Assembly (NCBI RefSeq): GCF_029867415.1
Contig: NW_026705585.1
Span: 124,001-188,000, forward strand
DNA: 64,000 bases
Direction of reading: 5' to 3'
Origin: Vicia villosa
Taxonomy: Eukaryota > Streptophyta > Magnoliopsida > Fabales > Fabaceae
Positions 47,162 through 58,213 of the stretch are shown here, piece by piece; position 1 is the stretch's first letter; each line of letters begins with the position of its first letter. The notes beneath the pieces were generated by a model. The model made no database searches, was not told where the DNA came from, and saw only the letters and a list, made by a program, of their open reading frames with translations. The position numbers and the translations under genes are program-made.

Positions 47162-49475
47162 TTTTTTTTCAATAAGCCATTTGATAAAAGTAATCGCACT
47201 AGGGGTGCAATCCTTACAACATAAAATTGTTACAAAAAATTAAAACAACCCAAAGATTTTATTAACCAATCATAACAACAATGAAAAAACACCGGATTAC
47301 AACTAACCAATCAACTCCATGAAAAGAACATAGCATTTGAACAAACCACGTCGAAGCTATATGATGCTCTCTCAAATATCATTGCATTCCTCATCAATCA
47401 TAAACTCCATGTTGTTGCTATCCAAATGGAACTAATCTATATCTTCGCATTTGTGTTCTTCACCTTCTGTTGGATAGAATTAAAATTCAAAAAATCCTCA
47501 AAATTAAGCGGTAGATCTTCCCCCATCCACGTGAAAATCCTACCCCAAACATGCCTCGACACTTCACAAGAAAAGAACAAATGAGTTGAATTCTCCGGTT
47601 GAATCCCACAAAACTCACAGAGAAGATTTTGGGATTCTATAGCAACACCTCTCGTGATCAACATGTCTTTTGTTGGTAATCTTGAAATGAGCATTCTCCA
47701 CATGAAAATCTTGATTCTACTTGGTGCTATTGTCTTCCATACAACGTTCAGATTTAGAATAGTCAAAGGTGACCACGCTAAATATTTCGAATCTGACACC
47801 ATGGCTGAAATGCTAGCGACCGAAAAAACACCATCTAAATTGGGCCTCCACACAAAGTGGTCCTCCCCTTCCTTCACAGGACAAGTCGCGGCCAGCAGTA
47901 GAGAGAGTTGTTGCCACTGCAATTTTGTTTCTACACCGGCGGTGCTGTTGAAGACAACAACCTCTACACCAATAATTTTCTGCAGGTGCCACACAACATC
48001 ATCATTATCCCAAGTGAATGTCTCAGCTACTGTGCACAATTTGTTTGCACCATACAAAAACAGTTCCGAAAATAAAGTACTCAATAATTGATCACCCATC
48101 CACATGCTGCCCCAAAACAAAATATCTTTTCCTTTCTTTAAATCGCAAAAAACATACCTCGAGAAGCCTTCTTGTCCATTTTCCACCTTGATATCGTTGA
48201 AAATTATATCCCTCCACCAATCAGAGTCTTTTGGTTTACAATCTTCACCATTTGAATGTAGCACTTTGATTTTTGAACCGTTGTAGCATAAATCCAAGAA
48301 TATACTCCATATAGCACTGTCCTCCTCAAGGATTCTCCATTTCCACTTGAGAAGGAGAATTTTATTAATCTCCCCTACATCTCGGACACCTAAACCACCT
48401 TTCTCTTTCGGTTTGCAAATCTTTTTCCAATTAACCCAATGAATACTCCTTTTGGCCGCACTACCACTCCATAGAAAATTGCTTAAGAGACTTCTAATCT
48501 CTTTGATAACCACCACCGGCGCCTTGTAAAAAGAAAGAGTGAAAGAAGGTATAGCGTTTAGCACCGCACAAATGAGCGTCACTCTACCGCCAATCGAAAT
48601 GTTCCCACCCTTCCAAGAAGACAATCTTCCTTTAATGTTGTTGATCACCTTAGTCCACACCTTCCTACTTCTAAGATTCGCTCCCACCAAAATTCCGAGA
48701 AAAGTGAACGAAATGTCCCCTCTATTACAATTTAGAGAAGTAGTAGCGGAGTTCATGAATCCATCTCCTATGTTAACCCCACAAACACTGGTTTTAGAGA
48801 AATTTGTTTTCAAACCCGAAACAAGCTCCCATCCTCTCAAAATAGCTTTCAAGCTCCAAAGGTTGTCTCTTGTTGGTTCGGCCAAGATGATAGTATCATC
48901 CGCAAATTGTAATATGTCCACTTTTACCTCCTCTTCAAAATGAAACGGTGTAATATCCCCTAATGTCACCGCTTTTCTAACGAGAGCGGTCAATCCTTCC
49001 ATAGCTAGAACAAAAAGGAAAGGAGACAAAGGATCCACTTGGCGCAATCCCTTTTGCACTTTGAAGTCACTAGTAGCACTACCGTTTACCAAAATCAATA
49101 AGTGACTGGTGAAAATGCAAGCCTCCATCTACTTCATCCACTTAACTCCAAACCCCATTTTATTCATCACAAATCTTAGGTAATTCCAAGAAACGGAGTC
49201 ATATGCCTTTTCAAAGTCAACCTTTAACAAGAAACAACTTTTTTCATTTTTTAGACCAATCCAATAACTCATTCACCATCATCACACCATCCATCATATT
49301 TCTTCCCAGAACGAACGCGGTTTGGTTTGAGGAGACCAAATTACCAATAACCTTTTATATTCTAGCGGCCAACAACTTGGCGGTAATCTTGTAGAGACTT
49401 CCCACCAAACATATAGGACGATATTCAAATAAATCTTGTGGGTTCTTGTTTTAACTATGCCCTTATCATTACCCC
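47162..49475 (-). pseudogene. LINE reverse transcriptase with C-terminal zinc domain
   Basis: Minus-strand L1-type LINE. The upstream part (49130-49475) shows YRPICLVGSLYKI, NQTAFVLGRNMMDGVMMVN and VDFEKAYDSVSW with stops. From 49128 a 563-codon frame carries GLRQVDPLSPFLFVLAMEGL, then LQFADDTIILAEP (the FADD catalytic site) near residue 75, the post-RT region, and a zf-RVT domain near the C-terminus (WKTIAPSRIKIFMWRMLISR, LCEFCGIQPENSTHLFFSC). A 3' untranslated part follows and ends in a short poly-A (minus) at 47162-47169. It copies its mRNA by target-primed reverse transcription in the intact family. The retrotransposon at 49476 cut it from its 5' portion. Confidence 0.88.
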
Positions 49476-51995
49476 TGTCATACCCCAAAATTTACCCGAT
49501 GCAATTCGCATCTTCTGAATTACTAAAGGCGTTAAAATTAAGAGCCATAGGGTTTAATATACCTATTATTAAACTCGCCCTCTTATAAAATGCCCTTGTA
49601 AACTGGTTAAAATAAAGTGGAGGTGTGGATAGGAAAATTTGGGGAAATCCATTTTGTTTTGGGCCCATTTATCTCTTATCATTTAATCATTTTTATTATC
49701 ATTTTTCACTTTTAATAATATTATCATCACTAACTGCAAGACTATTAGTATTATTAATTTCAATTGTTATTTTTTATTAAAAATACTATTGTTAATTTCA
49801 GTTTGTTTTATTAACCAATATTACTAATAATTATTATTAAAAGTACTATTATTAACTAGTTCTATTATTAGGAGGGTGTTAATTATTAGTCAGGTTAAGT
49901 GGATTAACAAGTTAAGTGAAGTGAATGGGCCACGTGGGTGTTGGATTTGGGCCAGGCAGAGTTATTAGGGTCAAGAGCTTGGATCGGGTTCGCGTAGGTG
50001 GGCCGGGTCAACCCAGGACCCAACCCGATCCTGTTCACTTTCGTCTTCAGCTTCCTCTTGCGCCGCCACCGCTCACCATCTGCAAACAAACCCTAATACA
50101 ATCTCATGCAATCAAACCCTAAGATCTATTTGGAAAAAAACTTAGGCCCATGGATTATAGCATCTAACAGAATCTTCAGTGAATCAATTAACAAAATGAA
50201 ATCAAATCCAAAGATAACAAAATCAAATTTGGTCTTTTTTAAGAAATTGAATAGATTACAAAGAAATCCAATCTGGAATTGATAACAAACCTAATTGAAA
50301 CTAATCTAACATTTCCTAATTAGAAATCTAACCTAAGACTATAAAACGAAAAAAAACAGATGAGGGGGGGGATTTTTCTGGAAACTTGAGGAGTCTCGGC
50401 GCCGCCACGATCGAAGTCTTGAACTTCTGGATCTTCATCTTCGATTACCTGCGAACACCAAAAGACGAAGGGGATTAGATCGGAATCGGAAGCCAATACG
50501 ATCCAGAAATTGAAGATGCAAGGTAACCTAATCGCGACTTAGCTTAAGATTGGTTGTGAATCATTGCATGTTCATGTTTCTGTCTTGATGAATCTGGGTT
50601 TAATTGGGTTTAGGGTTAATCACTTTGGGGTTTTCTGGGTTTGATGTTTGAAGATTTGAATTTTCCGGTTGAATATCAACCGGAAAACTGGAAAGGACGA
50701 TGGTTATTAGGGTGGTTCCCGGTGGGGGTTTGGGATTCTGCTGGGTTCTTGTTTCTAGGTTCATGCGTTTGAGTGAGAGAGCTAGAGAGAAAGTGAGAAC
50801 GAAGAGAGGGAAGGAGATTAGAGAGAGAAAGATAAGAGAGAAATGAGAGGGGGCGGGGAAAGTGGGATGGGGAAGTTGATCTCCCAGCCGTCAGATTAAC
50901 GCCAAGTGGCTTCACGATAGCCACTTGGTTGGTGTTGAGACCTTGATCTCTTACCTCTTCTCTTACCATACACCCCAGCTAAAAACTCATGCAGGCCCTT
51001 GGATATTGATGCGCCAGATCCTATGACCAAGAGCGTTGAATGTCCACTACGCTCATGCACCCTCACCATACCCAATCACGCAGAGTGGGCACCTTAATGG
51101 GCTTAGCCCAATACTAATTACACCACCCAGGTTTACTATAGCAATGCAACATACACCCCATTGTACAAAGATTAAAAACAACATTTAAATAATTAATTTT
51201 GTGAAATTTTAATTGTTTAATTATTTGTTTTATCGATGATTTAATCCAATTTTCTCCTCGAACCGACTAAACCCATTAGTCGCAGTAGACGAGAAATAAC
51301 TTTTGATCATTTAATTTATTTATTAATAATATAATTGATTTTAATCTATTTATTAATGATATAATCGATTCAAGTTTAATTCTCTCCTCGACCCGACTAA
51401 ATCTATTAGTCGCATTAAACGAGAGGTAAAAAACTATATAAAACTTAAAATATATTTAATTTGCTGCCCGCGACGATCAATCCATCGATCTGAGTAATCA
51501 ACAATGCCCCATAATCCGTTAGCTATACTGACCAAATCTATTGGTCACCGCATCTAACGGTGCCATATCAAATCAGGGTTGTACGCCCAAACAAACATTC
51601 AAAACACACTAAACCACGACACTACGGATTTTTATCCTAGGCAATTCAAACACTTTCATATCAAATTCTAAGGCGTACAATCCTGTGCCCGAACTACGTT
51701 GACTCTGATTCTCCCTAAGGAGATACGTAGGCACTTGGATAACCAAGGCGAGTCCCCCTCCCTAAAATCTCAATTTTTCCCCGATTCACTTTCTTAGCTA
51801 TTAAGCCTCAATGTTTTAGCCATAAAACTGTTACCCTAGATTCAAAGCCAATAGGAAAGGGTTGAGGGTGCCTAACACCTTCCCTCAACTTGATTATAAT
51901 AACTTACCCCGATCTCTAAACTGCGTAGGGTTTCCTATTCGCCCTTCAGAATAGGTGCCGACTCTAAGTCTTTATTTTTAGGGCAGGTTGCTACA
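49476..51995 (+). mobile_element. 5' LTR of the non-coding element
   Basis: 2520 bp. AT-rich first part, a GC-rich segment near 49920-50060 and 50390-50520, and an ag/ga-rich stretch near 50770-50850. It carries actaaa(c/t)c(c/t)attagtcgca repeats near 51265 and 51387, the ggagatacgtaggca motif near 51719 and the LTR-terminal hairpin at 51861-51889. A 97-codon minus frame (50676-50969) is present in both LTRs but this says nothing about coding, as LTRs are copies. Confidence 0.93.
51861..51889 (+). other. LTR-terminal hairpin (instance 3)
   Basis: Outer GTTGAG/CTCAAC, inner GGTG/CACC, loop CCTAA, bulge TTCC. Repeated in the 3' LTR at 60599-60627. Confidence 0.65.
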
Positions 51996-52013
51996 GCTGG
52001 CGACTCTGCTGGG
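51996..52013 (+). promoter_or_regulatory. primer-binding site (tRNA-Arg type)
   Basis: GCTGGCGACTCTGCTGGG follows the 5' LTR. TGGCGACTC...GGGG is the primer site reported for Ogre elements, complementary to the 3' end of a tRNA-Arg. The tRNA identity rests on that family knowledge. Confidence 0.75.
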
Positions 52014-52839
52014 GGTAACTACTAACAATGGTGAATTATTATGCTCCTAGGTTTTGGCAGGGTTTAGGTTTTGGCAAACTTTTTTTAGGTTTATGGCTAA
52101 CTTTTTTAGGGTTTGGAAAATTTGCCAAAATTAGGGTTTTGGAGTAGGATTTAGGTTTTATTTCTTTTCTTTTTATATTTTAATATTTAAATTTTTATTT
52201 ATATATTTATTTATAATCTCTAAGATTTATGGTGTTATATTTAAATATTTAAATTTTTATTAATATATTTATTTACAATTTCTAAGATTTATGGTGTTAT
52301 ATTTAAATATTTAAATTTTATTTATTTATTCATTTATTTGCCATTATATTTATCTACCGCAATTCCATTCAATTAAATATTTATTTATTTGAATATATGC
52401 TATTTTATCGCATTTCGGGGATATATAAATTGTTGTTAAACCTAAGCGTGGGAATTATAATAATGACCAGAGGGGAATTACATCGCCTACGAGTCTTATT
52501 ATAATTCCACTCAGAGTGGGTTGAATATCCGGAAAGGTATGATACGAGGCTCGACCTTGTTGAGGGCTGGACTTGGTATTTGGCTGATCTCTCTGGGAAC
52601 CTACCCCTAAAACTCGAACCTCATGGATAAATGAGTTGTTCTAAAATCCAAAGAGACAAAAAGTCTCGGCGGCTACGAACGATCCCATGAGACCTTCTAG
52701 AACGTACCAATGGGAAGGGTAGGCACCCTAAGCCGTTACGTCGAACCTATGAACCTAGGGCTTATGTGCTTACGTGCTTATTATATATGCAATTTATATA
52801 CTGCGAATGTCTTGCGTGTAATTTTTGCAAGTACTCCTA

Positions 52840-53500
52840 CGCGCTCCCTGGCCTGCAGGGACTTCATTTCTATGACCATGTCCTTCCCACGAAGGACACC
52901 TCCATTTACGCACGTTGATTGGCTTCTCGATGGCCATGAGACCTAGTGACTGTCATGAACGGTCACTCCGCGCCTGCATCTACGCACTCCCTAGCCTGTA
53001 GGGAGTTTCCTTTTATATCTTTGTCGTTTTACAACTGAATGTCTTTCCCACGAAGGACATCTTCGTTTATGCACGTCTATTGGCCTCTCGATGGCCATGA
53101 GATCCAGTGACTGTCTCGAACGGTCACTCTGTGCTTGCCTCTACGAATTCCTTTTACATCCATGTGTTTTCACAACGACGCGTCCTTCCCCGAAGGACAA
53201 CTTCATTAGCATGCGTTCGATTGGCCTCTCGATGGCTATGAGATCTAGTGACTGTCCTGAACGGTCACTCCATGCTTGTTTCCGCCACCCTCTAACTTGT
53301 AGGGTTTGGATTCCCATCTATACATCTTTCATCCCTAGCCTGTAGGGATTTCGCTTCATCTAATATCGTCCTTAGATAGGTTGTGTTCCGCATAGAGGAC
53401 CTTCCCACCAAGGACAACTTCATCGGTACACGTTGATCGGCCTCTCGATGGCCATGAGACTTGGTGACTGTCTTGAACGGTCACCAGCCGCTACCTTTTG
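52840..53500 (+). repeat. four ~150-220-bp units, each with several short hairpins
   Basis: Each unit contains ccttccc-cgaagg, ggcctctcgatggcc and gtgactgtN4-5gaacggtcac. Units 1-3 have AGTGAC/GTCACT, unit 4 (about 53463-53486) GGTGAC/GTCACC, a compensatory pair change. Some units also contain ccctagcctgtaggg. Copies start near 52885, 53050, 53187 and 53405. Confidence 0.75.
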
Positions 53501-53793
53501 CATACCCCCTAATCTAAGGAATTTCCATTGGCGTGTCATAACATCTATCTTGCAAGGATTGCACTAGGGTCTAATGTCGCCTCTAAGGCTATCCCTAGGA
53601 TTATACGTCACGCATCTGCATTGCATGCACGGAGTTATAATACAAGGAGTCTCTCGCATACGCATGCATTCGCATTTTCATGCTGTCATACATTTACATC
53701 TACATTTGCATTTTTGTCTTCACCCTTATCTAATCAACAACTACGCTGGCTGATTTCCTGAGACTCATAAATGAACTCAAGAAAAGCCCTAAA

Positions 53794-54105
53794 ATGTGGA
53801 GAGAGGAGAACCAACCATTGAATGTTCAAAAGAGCTTGGTCCTACAAGGAGAAAAGGTTGCCCTTCATTATACAAACTACGTACTTACGCCTACGCCCGC
53901 GCCTATGCCTCCTCATGTTGGGGCAGTCGACGCAATAGAGGTCGTTACCAAGCAGGAGTTAGTTCAACAAAGAAGTTCCCCCATAGATGCACTTAAGGGG
54001 TATCTACTTATAAAGGGGTTCATCTTAGAACGCAACGAAGCTTACGAGAATACCTTACAACGGTTTGTGGGGCAAAGATTAGTCCAACTGGGGGCAATAT
54101 CTTGA
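53794..54105 (+). CDS. small ORF of unknown function (103 aa)
   Basis: Starts MWREENQPLNVQKSLVLQ and ends with a stop after LVQLGAIS. The frame is open upstream through LADFLRLINELKKSPK, so the start is uncertain. It includes a proline-rich TPTPAPMPPHVG segment. I do not recognise a family. It could be a leftover gag-like segment of the parent element, or chance. Confidence 0.3.
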   Translation: MWREENQPLNVQKSLVLQGEKVALHYTNYVLTPTPAPMPPHVGAVDAIEVVTKQELVQQRSSPIDALKGYLLIKGFILERNEAYENTLQRFVGQRLVQLGAIS

Positions 54106-55589
54106 ACAAGGATGCATAGGCATGGTGGAGGGGAAGCAAGATTTAATTGAAGAAGGGGTCATTGAGTCCGGCCAGCCTAAAGAGCCGCACAAGTCTAATG
54201 CTATGGATGTCTAGAAGGAGAGATTCTTAGATCATTAGTTTCATTTGCATTCGCAATCTCTTTTTTGTTTGTTTAAACATTAGTTTGCGGTATACGCTAT
54301 GTACTTTACAATAATCATTAATGCATTGCTTACGTTTGTCTTGATTTATTCCCAGTGTTTTCACTATATTTAAAACTGTGTTTTTACTTGGTTTTATTAT
54401 TTGCGATATTCAACTTTCGTCCAAAAAATGTGTACCTTTAGAGGGAGAATGACGAAAACGATACCACAATCTCATACAGTATGCTTTCGAACAGACCGTG
54501 TTGACGATGTACATGCATTGTTTCAATTCCAATACAGTGGAGATATAAGGATGTTAATCCCTCGTCAACCCCTTTGAGCCTAAGAAGTAGGAGTTTTCCT
54601 TCATGCACAAAATAAAAACCCTCAAAATATAACCTGGGGTAGGGTAGCTGTTCAGTTAACTTGATCATCCCAAATTGTTCCTTTGAACATAGTCACTGAT
54701 GGTTCTCCGTCATAATTAAGCCTGGCAGTCAATGTCCGCAAAGAAAAAGAAAAAACAATGCAAGGCCTGCTAAGTCAAAACCTATTAGGAGACTTAGGCA
54801 AAATTGGGGAATCCCGTTGACTGTAGTTGTAAATAAACAGTGCAGACAAAAATTAGGGATAATAAAGTAAAAAAAAAAAAGAAGAGGTCACTACATACCC
54901 TCGAAAAAAGGAAGATATTACAAAAAAGGAGAATGACTGCCTTTACAGATAAACCTTCGGTTTTTGAACCATCAGGAATGTCATTATTACAATATCCAAA
55001 GTCTTTTAGAGCTTAAATGCATAGTTAACTGAGCATAGGACTGGAGAACATCACGAAGAAAGGGGTGGGTTAAATAAATTTCGAGCCTTATATCCGTTGT
55101 TTCTTAAAACTCTGAACCAAGGCCACGTTACAACCCTTAAAAGTCCTAACTGAAACATGGTTAGTTCGAAAGCATACCGTTACAAAAAGGTATCCCGACT
55201 CCTTAAGATCTACTATAACTCTTGAGTTGATATCACTTTCTAAAAAAAAACTTTGTTTTACTCAAAAATGTTTTTAAACTTTCAAGACAGACGTATGCAT
55301 TCGCATCTTATGATTTTCACTTGTCTATGTAGATTCGAATGTTTTAACATCAGGGAGAAGTTGCATGGGGCATGGCTAATGGCTAAGAATCCTACCGACC
55401 GGCGAAATAGCTTTAAAAGCATATCTCTTACGCCTGACTCGGATGGCTATTGTATACACAGGGCATAGCCCGTTGTTATCCTATTTATCTGGAGCAATCT
55501 CATCAAGATCCATGGAATCTCTCAAAGATGCTGAATAGCCCATGGGGCAAATCCATTACCTGGGGGCACTTTGCAAAGGTCACTCAATA

Positions 55590-57800
55590 TAAGATGGTGT
55601 TAATACTATTCTCACATCCTTTCTAGGAACCTTTTTAGGCAGTTTTCTTTAAAACGTCTCTTAATCTTTTCAGACAATCTTCTTTAAGACATGCTCAAAT
55701 ATCTATTATCCTTTCTAGGAGTCCTTTTTCAGATAGTCTTCTTTAAGACACATCCTCTCGTTCTTTCTACCAGCCTTTCCAGGTGTCTCTCGTCATTTTC
55801 AGAAATCTTTACAGATAGTCTTCTCTAAGACATATTCCTTTCTAAGAACCTTTTCTAGGTAGTCTTCTGTAAGACATCTCTTAACTTTTTCAGGTAGTCT
55901 TCTTTAAGATATTCCTTACCCTTTTCAGGTAATATTCTCTAAAAATATCCTTCATCCTTTCCAGGAACCTTTCTAAGTAATCTTCTTTAAGACACCCGTC
56001 AATCTTTTCAGACATGTTCAAATTTCTCTTATAAACCTTGTCAAACTTTGTTTAAAGTACAATCTTCTTCAGGGCGGTATCCCATCCTTTCTAGGGTAGT
56101 CTTCTTCGAAATGTCTTTTCCTGAGTTTTGTTTAAAACACTACATTCCTTAAAATAGTCTTTGTCCTCTATGGGAATCTTTAGACCTTCTTTACAAACGT
56201 GCCTCCCCGTGCTTTGTTTAAAGCACAGTCTTGTTTAAGACGATCTCATATCCTTTCCAGGAATCTCTTCAGGTAATCTCCTAGAAGACATCATCTCATT
56301 CTGAGTATTCAGTGAACTTTTGTCCATCGGACACGACCGAGACGCATGACTAATTCTGAAGAGCATCTGCTTCACATTCGAATCAATACTTAGCATCATG
56401 GAGATTGGGTTAATCAAAGGTGATCATTGCTAATAAAGATCCCTGAACTGGGGAAACCACATCTAGGAGGTTCTTCTAAACAGGGGCATGCAATCAATGA
56501 TGCCATTGACTGGGGCATATCTTTCAAGAATTCAAATACCGGGGCAGTGCATATCAGGTTCATGGCATGACATGGTAATATTCGAGTTCCCTCTAAGGAT
56601 ATTTCCTTCAAGTCAAATGGGACGTCTCTCAAAATTTCTGATATTGAGGAAATCACGCTAGTATCGCACAAGGAGCATTGCTGCATAATCAGCCTTCCTA
56701 CGCCTGTATTATTTACGACCTACAGTGGGGGCCGTCGTACATACATAATTCTCATTTATTTTGAGAATCTCATTACATGACACATGCATCATAACATTGC
56801 ATAAATCCAACATTCGCCTTTTCAGGTCACTCTGGAGTCAAAAGGATATTATCATCCAAATACGGTGCAAATACGATCGTTTCAACGATTCAATCTTAAC
56901 AATTTCGATGCTTCGTTCCGAGCCTTTCTTCAAAGGCAATGCAGAAACAATCAAAGAATTTCTTACCTTTCAAGGTAATCTTCTCCAAGACGCTTATCAA
57001 CCTTTCTAGTTAGCCTTCGCTGAGACTTTTTTTTGTCCTCTCTAGGAGGCTTTCTATGTCAGTCTTGTTTGAGACGTATCTAGGTTAACCTTGTAGTCTT
57101 GTTTAAGACGTTTCATATCCTTTATAGGAACCTGTCAAGGTCGTCTTGTTTAAGACATTTCGTATCTTTCTAAGAGCCTTTCCAGGTCAATCTTGTTTAA
57201 GACATTTCATATCTTTTGAGAAGCTTCTCCAGGTAATCTTGTTTAAGTTTCATATCCTTTCTAGGAATCTTTTTAGGTCAGTCTTGTTTAAGACGTTTCA
57301 TATCTTTTTAGAAGCCTCTCTGGGTAATCTTGTTTAAGACGTGCATATCTTTTTAGAAGCCTCTCTAGGTAACCTTGTTTAAGACGTTTCATATCTTTTC
57401 AGAAGCCTCTCTAGGTAATCTTGTTTAAGACGTTTCATATCCTTTATAGGAACCTGTCAAGGTTGTCTTGTTTAAGACGTTTCATATCTTTTTAGAAGCC
57501 TCTCTAGGTAATCTTGTTTAAAACGTTTCAGGAGCCTTTCTAGTTTAGTCTTGTTCAAGACATACCCTACCCTTTCTGGGTAGTCTTGTTTAAGACTTGT
57601 CTTAACTTCTTTAGGTAATATTCTTCAACTATTTATCCAATATTTTTTAAGACACATCTTGCTCTTTCAAAGAGTTTCATCAGTCAGTCTTCTCTAAGAC
57701 AATTCTTCCCGAGCTTTGTTTGAAGCCTAGTCTCTGTCACATCTGTCAATGATCTATCCTATTCAGGAAACCTCTCCAGGAAGTCTTATGTAAGACATTA
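55590..57800 (+). repeat. diverged tandem array (~46-bp units) near the 3' end
   Basis: Dozens of units of the form tttcatatcttttagaagcc - tctctaggtaatcttg - tttaagacg. The best conserved are at 57140-57530; earlier units (55600-56200) have gtcttctttaagac and cctttctaggaacc. GTCTT and AAGAC around a 4-nt loop, and TCCT/AGGA around ttc, make each unit able to form small hairpins. Position just upstream of the 3' LTR parallels the hairpin tail at 4515-5330. Confidence 0.8.
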
Positions 57801-58201
57801 CCTCATCTCTCCTCAAATACAATCCGAACTAGGATTCGCGAAACATCTCAAAGGGGTTAAACAAATTCAACGGGTGATGAGGAGATAAAACATTGGAGTT
57901 ATCATACATGCGTACTCAGGTGCATACACGCAACATTTTCATGCATAAGCATTCACACATGTACATTGTACAAACAACAGGATCATATGCATACACATGA
58001 TACATATGCATTCACAAAAACAATCTTTTACACAACTGACTGCGAGTCCTCGCTATGTAAGTCTCAGGCTTTAGCAGGACACTTCTTTCCTCGCACACTC
58101 GAGCACAGGGTAAATTTAGGGGTCTTCCATTATTTAATAACTCTTCGATTCGAAAAGCGTGAGACCTGCGTATTCTCACGCCATTCAATCCAAGGTAATT
58201 A

Positions 58202-58213
58202 AATAGGGGCAGC
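58202..58213 (+). promoter_or_regulatory. polypurine tract
   Basis: AATAGGGGCAGC directly precedes the 3' LTR start TGTCATA. It is nearly the same as the tract at 4323-4334. Confidence 0.85.

Larger units (their letters stand above)
52014..58201 (+). mobile_element. non-coding interior of the LARD-like element
   Basis: No gag-pol homology in any frame. From the left: an AT-rich stretch (52140-52440); hairpin units (52840-53500); a small ORF (53794-54105); about 1.4 kb of unassigned sequence; the tandem array (55590-57800); and a last 400 bp before the polypurine tract with short repeats of gcatacacat-type motifs (57905-58010). Confidence 0.75.

Noticed and set aside
50676..50969. 97-codon minus frame preserved in both LTRs (also 59414-59707)
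   Set aside because: The two LTRs derive from one template and are under 1 percent diverged, so preservation is not evidence for coding. No family recognised and composition is ag/ga-repeat driven.
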